Origin: Synechococcus sp. MU1643
GTDB taxonomy: Bacteria > Cyanobacteriota > Cyanobacteriia > PCC-6307 > Cyanobiaceae
Reading direction: 5' to 3'
Assembly (NCBI RefSeq): GCF_020514095.1
Contig: NZ_VTKY01000003.1
Coordinates: 62,001-126,000 of the forward strand
Length of the DNA stretch: 64,000 nucleotides
Part shown: positions 39,240 through 49,327 of the stretch, piece after piece
How positions within the stretch are numbered: the first letter of the stretch is position 1
How the letters are laid out: each line of letters begins with the position of its first letter
The notes under the pieces: model-generated
Databases searched by the model: none
Told to the model about the DNA's origin: nothing
The model's input: only the letters and a program-made list of their open reading frames with translations
Made by a program: the position numbers and the translations under genes

Positions 39240-40394
39240 ATGGAGTTCAAAAGTGCGCTGGAGACCGCCAATGCGCAGCTGGCGGCACGAGGGTCACGCC
39301 TGCGCATCGAACAGCGCGGACGACGCCTGAACCTGCGCGGGTCTCTGCCATTGCGCGGGGATCCGAGCCAGAACGGCTTGCAACGCATCAGCCTGGGGCT
39401 GATGGCCGATCCAGCCGGACTGAATCAAGCACTCAGCACTGCTGCCCTGGTGCAGCTGCAATTTGAGCAGCGCAGTTTTGATTGGACGCTCTGGTCGGCC
39501 CCCACCTCGCCAACCAAAGCCAAGGGGCGCTCGATCAGCATCCAAACCGCCATCGAAAGCTTCGAAGCAGCCTTTTTTGCCGACCCGCGTCGACGCCGTT
39601 CAGCAGCGAGCAGTCGCACCACCTGGACCAGTGCCTACTTGCCCTACCTCAGGCGACTGGCGCGTCAGTGCAGTGATCAGCCGCTGGAGCCAGCGCTGCT
39701 GATGCAAACGCTGACTAGTTACGACGACGGCAGCCGCAGCCGGCAGCAGTGCGCCACGGCCCTGGGCGCGCTGGCCCGGCATCTGGAGCTGCCCTTACCG
39801 GAGGACTGGCGCCAAGAGGCCGGCGGCTATGGCCTACATCGGGCCCGCTTCCGCCAGCTGCCCACCGATCCACAGATCCTCGAGGCCGCAGGCTGCATTC
39901 CCAATCCGCAGTGGCGCCTGGCCTTTGCCCTGATGGCCACCTACGGCCTGCGCAACCACGAGGTGTTCTTCTGTGATTGCTCCTCACTGGCCCCAGGCGG
40001 GGATCAGGTGTTGCGGGTGCTGCCGACCACCAAAACCGGTGAGCACCAGAGCTGGCCGTTCCACCCCGACTGGGTCGAGTGCTTTGGATTGCAGGAGCTG
40101 GCGGAGAACCCAGCCGCCCTGCCGGCGATCCAAACCGATCTGCGGCGCACCACTTTGCAACAGGTGGGACGGCGGGTGAGTGAGCAGTTCCGCCGCTACA
40201 ACCTGCCGATCACCCCCTACGACCTGCGCCACGCCTGGGCGGTGCGCACCATCCACGTCGGCCTGCCTGACACCGTTGCCGCCAGGATGATGGGCCACTC
40301 GGTAACGATCCACACCCGCACCTATCACCACTGGATCACCCGGCGTGACCAGCAGCAGGCGGTGGATGCAGCCCTGGCCCGGCAACCGGCCTGA
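39240..40394 (+). CDS. Tyrosine recombinase/integrase-family protein
   Basis: This 384-residue protein has a core-binding domain (about 100-200) and a C-terminal catalytic domain. The tyrosine recombinase residues are visible: Arg238 in TYGLRNHEV, Lys265 in TTKTGEH, Arg330 in YDLRHAW, His353 in MGHS and Tyr362. The usual His of the HxxR box is Tyr327 here. No att site, tRNA, IS end or phage genes are nearby, and it is flanked by hemH and core metabolic genes. It may be a chromosomal recombinase (XerC/D-like) or a domesticated integrase. Start ATG 39240 is chosen over a longer frame that overlaps hemH. Confidence 0.85.
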   Translation: MEFKSALETANAQLAARGSRLRIEQRGRRLNLRGSLPLRGDPSQNGLQRISLGLMADPAGLNQALSTAALVQLQFEQRSFDWTLWSAPTSPTKAKGRSISIQTAIESFEAAFFADPRRRRSAASSRTTWTSAYLPYLRRLARQCSDQPLEPALLMQTLTSYDDGSRSRQQCATALGALARHLELPLPEDWRQEAGGYGLHRARFRQLPTDPQILEAAGCIPNPQWRLAFALMATYGLRNHEVFFCDCSSLAPGGDQVLRVLPTTKTGEHQSWPFHPDWVECFGLQELAENPAALPAIQTDLRRTTLQQVGRRVSEQFRRYNLPITPYDLRHAWAVRTIHVGLPDTVAARMMGHSVTIHTRTYHHWITRRDQQQAVDAALARQPA

Positions 40395-40426
40395 CATCAA
40401 CCTGACTGCCCTTCTGCACATCAACG

Positions 40427-41059
40427 ATGACGTCGTTTCTGAGGCCGCTGGCCTACCGCTACCGCTGGATTTACGACACAGTGACTGCGGTGTCGTCGCT
40501 GAGTGTGGGTGGGGTGGAGCGCCTGCGCGGCCTAGGGCTCGAGGCATTGCAGCCCCATCTCAAACCTGGAGCGGCAGTGCTGGATTTCTGCTGCGGCAGT
40601 GGGGAAGCAGCGGCCCCATGGCTAGCGGCGGGCTATGCCGTGACCGGGCTCGATGTTTCCCCCCGCGCCCTGGATCTCGCCGCCCAACGCCACCCCGCCC
40701 TGGAGCGGGTGGAGGGGCTCGCCGAAGATCCGCCGCTGGCCGATGCCAGCTTCAGTGCCATCCAGCTGAGCGTGGCCCTGCACGAATTCCCCCGCAGCGA
40801 TCGGGAGAGGGTGCTGCGCAGTGCCCTGCGGCTGCTGGAACCGGGCGGCTGGTTGGTGCTTGTGGATCTGCATCCGGCCGGGCCTTGGCTGAAGCTTCCC
40901 CAACAAGTGTTTTGCGCCCTGTTTGAAACCGATACCGCCACCGCCATGCTGGAGGACGACCTCCCCACCGAGCTGGAGCAACTCGGGTTCAGCAGCGTGA
41001 GCCAAGAGCTGCTGGCGGGACGGGCTATACAACGCATCACCGCAATTCGGCCTCGATAG
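40427..41059 (+). CDS. Class I SAM-dependent methyltransferase
   Basis: This 210-residue protein has the Rossmann-like methyltransferase fold. Motif I is AVLDFCCGSGEAAAPWL (about 48-64), followed by GLDVSPRALDLA and a later post-motif ALRLLEPGGWLVLVDL. The closest pattern is the UbiE/MenG group, but the substrate is uncertain. It lies 32 nt downstream of the integrase-like gene and 22 nt upstream of cobO on the same strand. Confidence 0.85.
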   Translation: MTSFLRPLAYRYRWIYDTVTAVSSLSVGGVERLRGLGLEALQPHLKPGAAVLDFCCGSGEAAAPWLAAGYAVTGLDVSPRALDLAAQRHPALERVEGLAEDPPLADASFSAIQLSVALHEFPRSDRERVLRSALRLLEPGGWLVLVDLHPAGPWLKLPQQVFCALFETDTATAMLEDDLPTELEQLGFSSVSQELLAGRAIQRITAIRPR

Positions 41060-41081
41060 AACCAACAACGCCCCTCCTTCC

Positions 41082-41747
41082 ATGAGCACAAACGACCTCG
41101 ATCAATCCGCCGCAGAGCTGGGCATGGGGGGCAAGCTCGCCCCCGAAACAGACAACGCCGGTTACCGCAAACGGATGGAGCGGCGCCAGCAGGTGCAAAA
41201 GCAACGGGTGGAGGAACGCGATAAGGAGAAGGGGCTTGTGCTGGTGTTCACCGGCCAGGGCAAGGGCAAAACAACCGCCGGGCTTGGGCTAGTGCTTCGC
41301 ACCCTTGGCCATGACGAGCGGGTGGCGATTGTTCAATTCATCAAGGGGGGCTGGGAGCCCGGTGAAGCACGAGCACTGCAGGCCTTCGGCGAGCAGGTCA
41401 ACTGGCATGCCCTGGGGGAAGGCTTCACCTGGGAAACCCAGAACCGAGAGCGGGATCAACAACTGGTAGAAGCGGCCTGGCAGACGGCCCTGGGCTACCT
41501 GCGCGATGACAGCGTGAAATTGGTGCTGCTCGACGAGCTGAATGTGGCCTTGAAACTGGGCTACATCGAGGCCGGTACGGTGATTGCCGGATTGAACGAG
41601 CGACCAGAGCTCACCCACGTTGCGGTGACCGGCCGTGGCGCACCAGCCGAGCTGGTGGAGCGGGCCGATCTGGTGACAGAGATGACCCTGGTGCACCACC
41701 CGTTCCGCGAACAGGGGGTGAAGGCCCAGGCGGGCATCGAGTTTTGA
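41082..41747 (+). CDS. cobO: Cob(I)yrinic acid a,c-diamide adenosyltransferase
   Basis: This 221-residue enzyme attaches the adenosyl group to cobalt in the cobalamin or pseudocobalamin pathway. It has the P-loop VFTGQGKGKTTAGLGLVLRT (about 52-71) and LVLLDELNVALKLGYIE. The N-terminal 45 residues are polar and lineage-specific. It is of CobO/BtuR type. Marine Synechococcus synthesise pseudocobalamin, so this is a biosynthetic gene and not only a salvage gene. Confidence 0.92.
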   Translation: MSTNDLDQSAAELGMGGKLAPETDNAGYRKRMERRQQVQKQRVEERDKEKGLVLVFTGQGKGKTTAGLGLVLRTLGHDERVAIVQFIKGGWEPGEARALQAFGEQVNWHALGEGFTWETQNRERDQQLVEAAWQTALGYLRDDSVKLVLLDELNVALKLGYIEAGTVIAGLNERPELTHVAVTGRGAPAELVERADLVTEMTLVHHPFREQGVKAQAGIEF

Positions 41748-41772
41748 GGGTTGAACAACCAACAACCCAGCC

Positions 41773-41970
41773 TTAGGCCGCTTCAGCCGCCTCCAGATCG
41801 CCCTGAAGATGACGGGTGGCCGCGGTGAGCACCGACAGCCCACTCACCAACAGAGCGCGGTGCACCACAGGCTCACGCCAACAGTCTGGATCCTGGCTGG
41901 CCCGTTCCAGGGCGGAAAGCGTGAGACGGGCCATCACACCGCTTTGGGTGGCATCGCTCTCTGGCATCAA
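41773..41970 (-). CDS. Small helical protein, unknown
   Basis: This 65-residue reading frame encodes an Ala/Leu-rich, possibly amphipathic helical protein (VHRALLVSGLSVLTAATRH) with no recognised domain. It lies between cobO and pyrH on the opposite strand, with normal codon use. A second Met directly after the first may be the start. Support is limited to the open frame in an otherwise empty 300-nt gap. Confidence 0.5.
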   Translation of the reverse strand: MMPESDATQSGVMARLTLSALERASQDPDCWREPVVHRALLVSGLSVLTAATRHLQGDLEAAEAA

Positions 41971-42050
41971 ACAGCCGCGGTTTCCCCATCCAAGCGGCGA
42001 TCAAAGGCTTCTGCCAGTGCTTGCTACTGTCGAAAGGATCTGGACCGTAG

Positions 42051-42764
42051 ATGACCTACACACGCGTCCTGCTGAAACTCAGCGGCGAAGCTCTGATGGG
42101 ATCTCAGGGCTATGGCATCGATCCCGCGATTGTTCAGTCAATTGCCTCCGATGTGGCCAAGGTGGTGGCCAGTGGCACCCAACTGGCGATCGTCGTAGGC
42201 GGCGGCAACATCTTCCGCGGCCTTAAGGGTTCTGCAGCGGGAATGGAAAGGGCCACAGCTGACTACGTCGGCATGTTGGCCACGGTGATGAATGCCATCA
42301 CCCTCCAAGACGGGCTCGAGAGGGCCGGCGTTCCCACCCGGGTGCAGACCGCCATCGCCATGCAGGAAGTAGCGGAGCCCTACATCCGCCGTAAAGCCAT
42401 TCGACACCTGGAAAAAAACCGGGTGGTGGTGTTCGGAGCCGGTTGCGGAAACCCTTTCTTCACCACCGACACCACCGCTGCCCTCCGGGCCGCCGAAATC
42501 AATGCCGATGTGGTGTTCAAAGCCACCAAGGTGGATGGGGTCTATGACAAGGACCCGGCCAAGCACGCCGATGCGGTGAAGCATGAGCAGCTCAGTTACC
42601 AGGATGTGCTCAGCGGCGAATTGGGAGTGATGGACAGCACCGCCATCGCCCTCTGCAAAGACAACAACATCCCGATTGTTGTTTTCAACCTGTTTGAACC
42701 TGGCAACATCGGCAGAGCCGTGGCCGGGGAACCGATCGGGTCCCGCATCGGCGACCCCGCCTAA
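42051..42764 (+). CDS. pyrH: UMP kinase
   Basis: This 237-residue hexameric amino-acid-kinase-fold enzyme phosphorylates UMP to [26 protein letters not shown] and [21 protein letters not shown] are clear family motifs. It lies 40 nt upstream of frr; the pyrH-frr pair is conserved in most bacteria and links pyrimidine supply to translation. Confidence 0.97.
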   Translation: MTYTRVLLKLSGEALMGSQGYGIDPAIVQSIASDVAKVVASGTQLAIVVGGGNIFRGLKGSAAGMERATADYVGMLATVMNAITLQDGLERAGVPTRVQTAIAMQEVAEPYIRRKAIRHLEKNRVVVFGAGCGNPFFTTDTTAALRAAEINADVVFKATKVDGVYDKDPAKHADAVKHEQLSYQDVLSGELGVMDSTAIALCKDNNIPIVVFNLFEPGNIGRAVAGEPIGSRIGDPA

Positions 42765-42804
42765 ACAACGCCTCCCAGTACGCACGCCTCCTCCCTCAGC
42801 AACC

Positions 42805-43353
42805 ATGTCGACCCAGGACCTCGAAGCCAGCATGCGCAAGTCGGTGGAGGCCACCCAGCGCAACTTCAACACCATCCGCACCGGCCGTGCCAATTCCTCA
42901 CTGCTGGACCGGATCAGCGTGGAGTACTACGGCGCTGACACGCCGCTGAAGTCTCTAGCCACCCTGTCGACCCCTGATTCCCAGACGATCCAGATCCAAC
43001 CGTTCGACATCAGCGCCCTGGCCTCGATCGAAAAAGCAATTGCCATGAGTGAGCTGGGCTTCACCCCCAACAACGACGGCAAGATCATTCGCATCAACGT
43101 TCCGCCCCTTACCGAGGAACGCCGCAAGGAGTTCTGCAAGCTGGCCTCCAAGTACGCAGAGGAAGGCAAGGTGGCGCTGCGAAACCTGCGCCGCGACGCG
43201 ATCGACAAGATCAAAAAGCAGGAGAAGGAGGGTGAGTTCTCCGAAGACCAGAGCCGCGATGAGCAAGACAGCGTTCAGAAAACACTCGACAAATTCATTT
43301 CTGAACTCGAGAAGCACCTGGCCAACAAGGAAGCCGACATCCTCAAGGTGTGA
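42805..43353 (+). CDS. frr: Ribosome recycling factor
   Basis: This 182-residue protein releases ribosomes from mRNA after termination with [24 protein letters not shown] and the C-terminal coiled-coil region are characteristic. [10 protein letters not shown] at 42805 is chosen because the longer frame would overlap pyrH. Its stop codon overlaps the GTG start of the next gene. Confidence 0.97.
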   Translation: MSTQDLEASMRKSVEATQRNFNTIRTGRANSSLLDRISVEYYGADTPLKSLATLSTPDSQTIQIQPFDISALASIEKAIAMSELGFTPNNDGKIIRINVPPLTEERRKEFCKLASKYAEEGKVALRNLRRDAIDKIKKQEKEGEFSEDQSRDEQDSVQKTLDKFISELEKHLANKEADILKV

Positions 43354-44495
43354 GCAACGGAGTTGAACGTACCCGCGATGTTCTGATCGTCGGGTCCGGG
43401 GCCGCTGGTGGTGCGGCAGCAGTGCATCTCGCGGCGGCGGGCCATGACGTTCTGACGCTTGAGCGCGACGACGGGCCGCGGGTCAAACCCTGCGGTGGTG
43501 GCATGGCAGCCTCTGTACAGCAGTGGTTCCCGTTTTCCCTGGAGCCAGCGGTGGAACAGGTAATCCGTCAGGTGGATTTCAGTTGGTGCCTGGAGGATCC
43601 GGTGGTCGCCGAGCTACCCGGGGATGCACCGTTCTGGATCGTGCGCCGCGAAACGCTGGATCAACTGCTCTCAGACCAGTCCATTCAAGTTGGGGCTGAA
43701 CGCCTTACGGGCGTTGAGGTCAATGACATCCGTCGTCATGGAGATATCTGGCAAGTGACGGCAACCGATGGTCGCCATTGGCAGGGGCGGGCCGTGGTGA
43801 TCGCCGATGGTTCGGGGTCCCCTTGGCCCCGACGGCTCGGCTTGGGGGCAAAACAACCACAGATGGCTACCACCATGTCGGTGAGGCTCGAGGGTCAAGG
43901 CAGGCTCAACGATGGCATGACCCGCTTTGAATTCGGCCTGGTGAAACAGGGCTTCGCCTGGGCCTTCCCCCTCGCTGGCGGGGTAAACATCGGTGTAGGC
44001 AGCTTCATCGGCAAGCAGGACGCCGACCCGGAGCAGGTGCTGGCCCAGCTGCTGCCCGATCTGGGTTTCGCCGCCGATGCTGGGATCCGCAAACGGGGGC
44101 AACTGCGGGTGTGGAACGGCCATCACCGTCTGGATGGCAACGGCATTGTGGTGGTCGGCGATGCAGCATCACTGTGCGATCCATTTCTGGCGGAAGGGCT
44201 ACGCCCTGCCCTGATGAGTGGCTGCGAGGCGGCTCGACATCTGAGCCAATGGCTCAAAGGCGACAGTCGAGATCTGCGGGGCTACAGCCGCAGCATGCGG
44301 GAGCGCTGGGGTGAGTCGATGGCCTGGGGTCGGCGCATTGCCCAGGTGTTCTATCGCTTCCCCGGTGTGGGGTATCAGCTGGGGATCAAGCGGCCCACAG
44401 CACCACGCCGGATTGCTCAGATTCTCTCCGGGGAGATGGGCTACGGCGACATCGCCCAACGGGTGATCAAACGGCTGTTGCTACAGCGCAACTAA
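43350..44495 (+). CDS. Geranylgeranyl reductase family flavoprotein
   Basis: This 381-residue FAD-dependent protein starts with GTG overlapping the frr stop. It has the FAD motif [20 protein letters not shown] and the family pattern KPCGGGMA, plus [22 protein letters not shown] near the C-terminus. Relatives reduce geranylgeranyl chains in chlorophyll and tocopherol or act on other isoprenoids. It is not clearly ChlP itself; a second family member is common in cyanobacteria. It is convergent with the photolyase gene, with ends overlapping by 4 nt. Confidence 0.8.
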   Translation: MSNGVERTRDVLIVGSGAAGGAAAVHLAAAGHDVLTLERDDGPRVKPCGGGMAASVQQWFPFSLEPAVEQVIRQVDFSWCLEDPVVAELPGDAPFWIVRRETLDQLLSDQSIQVGAERLTGVEVNDIRRHGDIWQVTATDGRHWQGRAVVIADGSGSPWPRRLGLGAKQPQMATTMSVRLEGQGRLNDGMTRFEFGLVKQGFAWAFPLAGGVNIGVGSFIGKQDADPEQVLAQLLPDLGFAADAGIRKRGQLRVWNGHHRLDGNGIVVVGDAASLCDPFLAEGLRPALMSGCEAARHLSQWLKGDSRDLRGYSRSMRERWGESMAWGRRIAQVFYRFPGVGYQLGIKRPTAPRRIAQILSGEMGYGDIAQRVIKRLLLQRN

Positions 44496-45970
44496 AGGCC
44501 AAGGCTGAGCTGATGGCAGCCGTTGTCGGGTTGCTGAGGTTTGCGCCGGCGGCGGGAGGTTGTTGGCTTTAACCCCGCCTTACGGGAGCCATGCTTGCGC
44601 TGAATCGCATCGGCATGGCGGTCAAACCCGGCCGATCGACGGATCTCCCAGATCCGATCCTTAGCGTCCTGCATTGATGCGGTGACATCAACGATCGGTT
44701 CCGGCATACCACCGCCGAGCATCCAAGGCTCATGGATGTGAATCGTAGGCACATCCTTGAGTTCAGGGCACCACTGACGGATGAACAACCCATGGGGGTC
44801 GTGGTCCATCCCCTGCTTGATCGGGTTGTAAATCCGAATCGTGTTGATCGACGTGCTGCCCGACTGCATTTGGCACTGGCTCCAGTGAATCCCCGGTTCG
44901 TAATCAACAAACTGACGGGCCAGATGCAGACCACTGTCCCTCCAGGGAAGCCAGAGGTTGTAGCTGGCGAAGGACATCAACATCGCCCGCATGCGGAAGT
45001 TGATCCAGCCATGGGCCTGCAAGGCGCGCATGCAGGCATCCACAAAGGGGACGCCAGTACACCCTTCGCTCCAGGCCGTCAAACGCTCAGCATCCACTGC
45101 TCGAATGCCCCGCATGAACGGATGGAAATCGGTGAATTCAATCGCGGGCTGATCCTCCAGCTTCTGAATGAAATGGCAGTGCCAGTGCAGCCTTGATTCA
45201 AAGCTGCTGACGCCGCGACCGCTATGGGTGCGGCTGGCCTGCAGCACCTCCCGCATCGAAAGACAACCCCAGGTGAGATACGTCGAAAGCCGAGAACAAC
45301 CAATGAAAGCGGTGTTGGGGCTCGACATCGACCGTTGATAGCGCTGGGCACGGTTCTGCAGAAAGTCACTCAACTCCTTGAGGCCGACCGAACGCCCGCC
45401 GATCTGACGCTGCGGACACGTATCCGAACGCAGGTCTGAGCAGGGGCGCTCAGGGATCACACCAGGATCAATGTCCTCCAGCGGTTGCAACGCGGCCGGC
45501 GCTGGCGTGATGGGCTCCGTCATCTGAACCTCCCAGCGTTTGGCCCAGCCATTGCGACTGCGCATCCGGCGCGTCACCCCGAACTGCGGGATTTCCGTCC
45601 AGGCGATGCCGTGCTGACGAGCCCAGGCCCCAATGCGTTTATCGCGCTGGTAAGTCCAGCCGTTGCCGGTTTCCTCATGGCTCCACAGCCCATCGATGCC
45701 GAACTGGCGCCGGGCCCGCTCCAGCACTTGCACCACATCACCGGCGCGCACCACCAAGGGCTGGCCCAGATCCGCCAAGGCCTGACGCAACTCCACAAGC
45801 GACTCCTGGCAGAAGAGCCACTGCCGCTCAGAAGAATCGGGCTGCTGCCACAACTCGTACTCCACCACATACAACGGCAGCACTAGGCCCCGTTCGGCAG
45901 CAGCAGCCAAGGGCCGGTGATCAACGATGCGCAGATCACGCTTGAACCAAACGATCTGCAGCGGTGCCAT
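44492..45970 (-). CDS. Cryptochrome/DNA photolyase family protein
   Basis: This 492-residue protein has an N-terminal photolyase-related domain (VWFKRDLRIVDHRPLAAA) and a C-terminal FAD-binding domain (INFRMRAMLMSFASYNLWLPW, GIHWSQCQMQSGSTSINTIR, YNPIKQGMDHDPHGLFI). It either repairs UV lesions with light energy or senses blue light. The DNA-binding and Trp-chain residues typical of repair enzymes cannot be checked without an alignment. The C-terminal 40 residues are basic (KTTSRRRRKPQQ-like). Confidence 0.85.
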   Translation of the reverse strand: MAPLQIVWFKRDLRIVDHRPLAAAAERGLVLPLYVVEYELWQQPDSSERQWLFCQESLVELRQALADLGQPLVVRAGDVVQVLERARRQFGIDGLWSHEETGNGWTYQRDKRIGAWARQHGIAWTEIPQFGVTRRMRSRNGWAKRWEVQMTEPITPAPAALQPLEDIDPGVIPERPCSDLRSDTCPQRQIGGRSVGLKELSDFLQNRAQRYQRSMSSPNTAFIGCSRLSTYLTWGCLSMREVLQASRTHSGRGVSSFESRLHWHCHFIQKLEDQPAIEFTDFHPFMRGIRAVDAERLTAWSEGCTGVPFVDACMRALQAHGWINFRMRAMLMSFASYNLWLPWRDSGLHLARQFVDYEPGIHWSQCQMQSGSTSINTIRIYNPIKQGMDHDPHGLFIRQWCPELKDVPTIHIHEPWMLGGGMPEPIVDVTASMQDAKDRIWEIRRSAGFDRHADAIQRKHGSRKAGLKPTTSRRRRKPQQPDNGCHQLSLGL

Positions 45971-46043
45971 TCACTGCAATTCAAGGGATTCGTTTCTAGT
46001 GGATCCGGCTCTCCATCCAAGCCTCAATCAACAGACATCTCCA

Positions 46044-47284
46044 TCACAGCGCTGAAGCGGATTTAACCGTGTTGCGGAAATCCACCACATCCAAACGGCG
46101 CGTCATCAACGCTGCACCAAGGAAACAAACCATCTGCAGGGCAAAAACACCGCAATAGGCAGCGAACAAATCACCCCCGTTCCAAGCTTTGAGCAAGGTG
46201 AGCAGCCCGCCCCCACTGATGGTGGCCAGGCCGCAGGAATAGGCATAACCCGCACCCCAAACACCAAGCAGAAAGCCGGTGCGGCCGGGTTGGACAAAGC
46301 TGAACATCAGGTGACGCAGGCATTCATACACACCCCAAGCGACAAACCAAACAAGCCAACGGCAGTCCGTAACAGGGGGATGGACTGCTCCGCCCCAGCC
46401 CACAGCATCAGCATCAAGGCCAGTGCGGCCAGCACCGCACCCACCCTGGCGGTGCGGATGTGTCCGACGCGCTCAATCAACCAAAAGCCACTGAGCCCCA
46501 AGCCGCCAAAGAAACCAAGGGCAATCAACACATTCAGCGAGGTGGTGGCACAAACACTCATGCCAAAGACGGCGGCGCCATAGGGCTCCCACACCGCATC
46601 GTTGAGAAACATGCTGAAGGTGAACAGGCAGAGAACCCCAAGAAACGCCCCGCCTGGGGGATGGTGCGCAGTTTCAAGAGCAGCTGGGGCAGGTGCAAGG
46701 CCAACCGCTGGGGAACATCGGGAGGTTCAGAACCCACAGGCACCGTCAAACCTGTGATGCGGCGTTCCACGCCAAATACAGACACCACCCCCAGCCCCAG
46801 CAACACCAGTGGCATCAACACCGACAGGACCCGCGGCCGTTCGGCTTCCGTGGTGCGATCGGCGATCAAGGCCGAAAAGGCTGTTCCACCAGCGGCAATT
46901 GCCGTGCCGATCGCCACGAACACGAGAATCAGAAGGCCAATCAGCAGCCCATTGAGCTCTCCGCCGTAGGCCTCCATGCTATTGGCCAAGCGCAGCACCA
47001 GCTGGCAGGCCACCCCGAACAACAGGGCGATCGCCAACGAGCTGATGACGATGAAGGGGGTGCGCCGCAGCAGGCTGGGGGGGGATGCGATCGGAGCGAT
47101 GGCCGAACCAGGCGCGGGTAAACCCCATCAACTGCTGACCACCCACGGCCAAGGCCGCCAGCGACGCCGGCAGCTGGATGTCTTAAATCAACAGACGGTT
47201 CAGCAGTCCCAGGATGAGCACGCCAAGGATTCCAAGACTCAGCCGGGACAGTCCAAGTTGCATTCCGAGGTGGAGCGGCCGCAT
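46044..47284 (-). pseudogene. Decayed PucC/LhaA-type MFS pigment transporter gene
   Basis: Four segments in three reading frames together spell a BCD/PucC-family major facilitator. They start at ATG 47284 (MRPLHLGMQLGLSRLSLGIL) and end at 46044. Lesions are a TAA at 47183-47185 after LLNRLLI; one extra C in a G8/C8 run at 47077-47084; one missing base in the C4 run at 46636-46639; and one missing base near 46308-46313. Correcting them gives 1242 nt, exactly 414 codons. PucC-like proteins help assemble light-harvesting complexes. With four independent lesions this gene is dead, unless the assembly is poor here. Confidence 0.88.
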
Positions 47285-47708
47285 CGCAAGTGATCGAAAT
47301 CCAAAATCCCGATCATTCTCACTGATTAACCGAAAAACTCAGTTGCTTTCCTCAGACAACACAATCCTGAGTTTCTATGCGGCATAGCCGGCCTAGGCGA
47401 GCCGTATACCACAACAAAAGCTTGAGAAAACTCCTGTTAAAAGCCTATTTATTCGCGCCAATCCATCGCTTTAAAAAGAGATGCAATCCGAGCTGCCCTT
47501 CATCATTTAAATGCACCACACAGACACAGACTGGATCACCAGTACAACTTCTCCACAATTGCAGACCAATACAACCTCGACTCCCCTGACATTTCCCCTT
47601 ACCTCCAAAGCTTCAATTCGTCCTTGCAATAAATATTGCAGAAACACATTTCAGCCACGACTTAAAATCATGTCGAACAATCGTCGGACCCCATAAAAAA
47701 TTTCCGTC
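47285..47708. other. AT-richer intergenic region
   Basis: This 424-nt stretch has lower GC than its neighbours and no credible gene; a 70-residue open frame on the plus strand has no protein-like features. It holds a candidate minus-strand terminator at 47333-47374 and a perfect 7-bp inverted repeat with a 2-nt centre (TGCAATA-AA-TATTGCA) at 47625-47640. It lies between the cNMP-domain gene and the dead transporter gene and may be partly degraded sequence. Confidence 0.6.
47333..47374 (-). terminator. Candidate terminator downstream of the cNMP-domain gene
   Basis: On the minus strand, outer arms ACTCA/TGAGT and inner arms GTTG/CAAC form a bulged hairpin followed by five Ts. It would end transcripts of the transaldolase/cNMP-protein operon. 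The stem is interrupted, so confidence is modest. Confidence 0.4.
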
Positions 47709-48110
47709 TCAGCCTTCAGCCAACTTGATATCGCACAAACGGGTATCAATCGATGCGAGCAGCTGTACCGCAAACATCGGCGTCTCCTGAATCGCAAACA
47801 GAAATTTGTCGCGGTTCATGGCAATCAAACGGCACTCACTAGTGGCCGTGGCTGTGCTCAGACGCTGATTGTCCTCCACCACCAAGGCCCCCGCGCCGAA
47901 CACATGGCCTAAAAGGATGTCCTCATGTCCCTCATATCCTGCTGAATCGATCCAGGTGAGCCGCACGGATCCTTCCAGCAGGCCATACATGCAGGCGCCG
48001 GTTTCTCCCGTACGAAACAGCACTTCACCCGGCTTGAGATGAATCACCTCAGCCTTGCTGGACAAGGCACGCATGGTGTCGAGCGCATACATGGAACCAG
48101 CGCGACTCAA
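47709..48110 (-). CDS. Stand-alone cyclic nucleotide-binding domain protein
   Basis: This 133-residue protein is a single cNMP-binding (Crp-type) beta-roll: [20 protein letters not shown], then [20 protein letters not shown] in the place of the phosphate-binding cassette. The usual PRxAT of that cassette is changed to QRLST, so ligand binding may be weak or altered. There is no DNA-binding domain, so it is not a Crp-type regulator itself. The start overlaps the transaldolase stop by 4 nt, which suggests coupled translation and perhaps a regulatory subunit role (inference). Confidence 0.85.
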   Translation of the reverse strand: MSRAGSMYALDTMRALSSKAEVIHLKPGEVLFRTGETGACMYGLLEGSVRLTWIDSAGYEGHEDILLGHVFGAGALVVEDNQRLSTATATSECRLIAMNRDKFLFAIQETPMFAVQLLASIDTRLCDIKLAEG

Positions 48111-49279
48111 ACAGAAGTCAGAGCCAGGGCTGCACCGAAGCCTTGGCGCACATCCTCCTGAGAGATCAAACCATCATGGTCATGATCCAGGGCATCAAAG
48201 ATCGCATCACTGCCGAGCCATTCATCGCGGGTGATCGAGCCATCGCCGTTCATGTCGTTGAGCATGAAGATCTCAGAAACGGCGTGGCGGAAGGCGGAGC
48301 CACCCTCCAGTTCCGCCAAACGATGGGCCAGTTGATGCTCCAGCGTTTCAATTGCCTTGCTGAAGCCTTTGATTCCCTCGGTGAGTTTGTCGCTGGCCAT
48401 CCGATCGTCCTGCATCAATGCGTCAAAGCTGGTGCGATCGACGTGGATCTTGGCTTCGCCATCCGTGGGATGGGCCGCATCCAATTTCTGAGTCAGCACG
48501 GCATCACTCTCACGGAGTTGATCCAACAACTTCGGTGAAATCGTGAGCAGATCGCAACCTGCCAGCTCCGTGATCTCATCGATGTTGCGGAAGCTCGCCC
48601 CCATCACCTCCGTGCTGTAGCCGTGAGTCTTGTAGTAGTTGAAGATCTTGGTCACCGAAATCACGCCGGGATCTTCCTGCCCGGGATAGGAGTCGCGCCC
48701 GGTTTCTGCCTTGTACCAATCCAAGATGCGCCCGACGAAGGGGGAAATAAGGGTGACGCCGGCTTCGGCACAGGCAACCGCCTGACCGAAACCAAACAGC
48801 AGGGTGAGGTTGCAGTGAATTCCCTCTTTCTCCAGCACCTCGGCGGCTTTTATGCCTTCCCAAGTGGAAGCAATTTTGATCAGCACGCGATCGTTGCTTA
48901 TGCCGGCATCGTTGTACAAACGAATCAGCTTGCGCCCCTTTTCAATCGTGGCGTCGGTATCAAAACTCAGGCGAGCATCCACCTCCGTTGACACACGACG
49001 GGGAACAATCTTGAGAATCTCCTTACCGAAAATCACACTGATTTCATCGAGCGCCTCCCGTACCACGTCTTCAACCGCTGCGTCGCTACCCATCAACTTG
49101 CGCGATGACCGCAACGCCTCATCAATCAGGTTCTGGTAGGCCGGAATCTGCGCAGCAGCCAGAATCAACGACGGGTTGGTGGTGGCATCCCTGGGGGTGA
49201 ACTTACGGATAGCCTCCAGATCACCCGTGTCGGCAACGACCACGGTCATTTGTGAAAGCTGATCGAGCAGGCTGGCCAT
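48107..49279 (-). CDS. tal: Transaldolase with C-terminal EF-hand pair
   Basis: This 390-residue enzyme transfers dihydroxyacetone units in the pentose phosphate pathway. The TalB-type core (about 1-320) has [23 protein letters not shown] split by usual variations, and the Schiff-base lysine in [12 protein letters not shown]. Residues 342-353 (D-x-N-x-D-x-S...E) and 365-376 (D-x-D-x-D-x-L...D) form two calcium-binding EF-hand loops. EF-hand transaldolases occur in marine picocyanobacteria. It overlaps the cNMP-domain gene downstream by 4 nt. Confidence 0.93.
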   Translation of the reverse strand: MASLLDQLSQMTVVVADTGDLEAIRKFTPRDATTNPSLILAAAQIPAYQNLIDEALRSSRKLMGSDAAVEDVVREALDEISVIFGKEILKIVPRRVSTEVDARLSFDTDATIEKGRKLIRLYNDAGISNDRVLIKIASTWEGIKAAEVLEKEGIHCNLTLLFGFGQAVACAEAGVTLISPFVGRILDWYKAETGRDSYPGQEDPGVISVTKIFNYYKTHGYSTEVMGASFRNIDEITELAGCDLLTISPKLLDQLRESDAVLTQKLDAAHPTDGEAKIHVDRTSFDALMQDDRMASDKLTEGIKGFSKAIETLEHQLAHRLAELEGGSAFRHAVSEIFMLNDMNGDGSITRDEWLGSDAIFDALDHDHDGLISQEDVRQGFGAALALTSV

Positions 49280-49327
49280 GATGTACGACGGCTCAATACC
49301 CGTAACGTAGCGGCGCTTTTTGATGCG

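Noticed and set aside
39240-40394. Genomic island or prophage around the integrase-like gene
   Set aside because: Flanking genes are core metabolic genes, and I see no att repeats, tRNA gene, phage genes or clear base-composition change.
47377-47589. 70-codon open frame in the AT-richer gap
   Set aside because: No start context, no family pattern and low-complexity composition; most likely chance.
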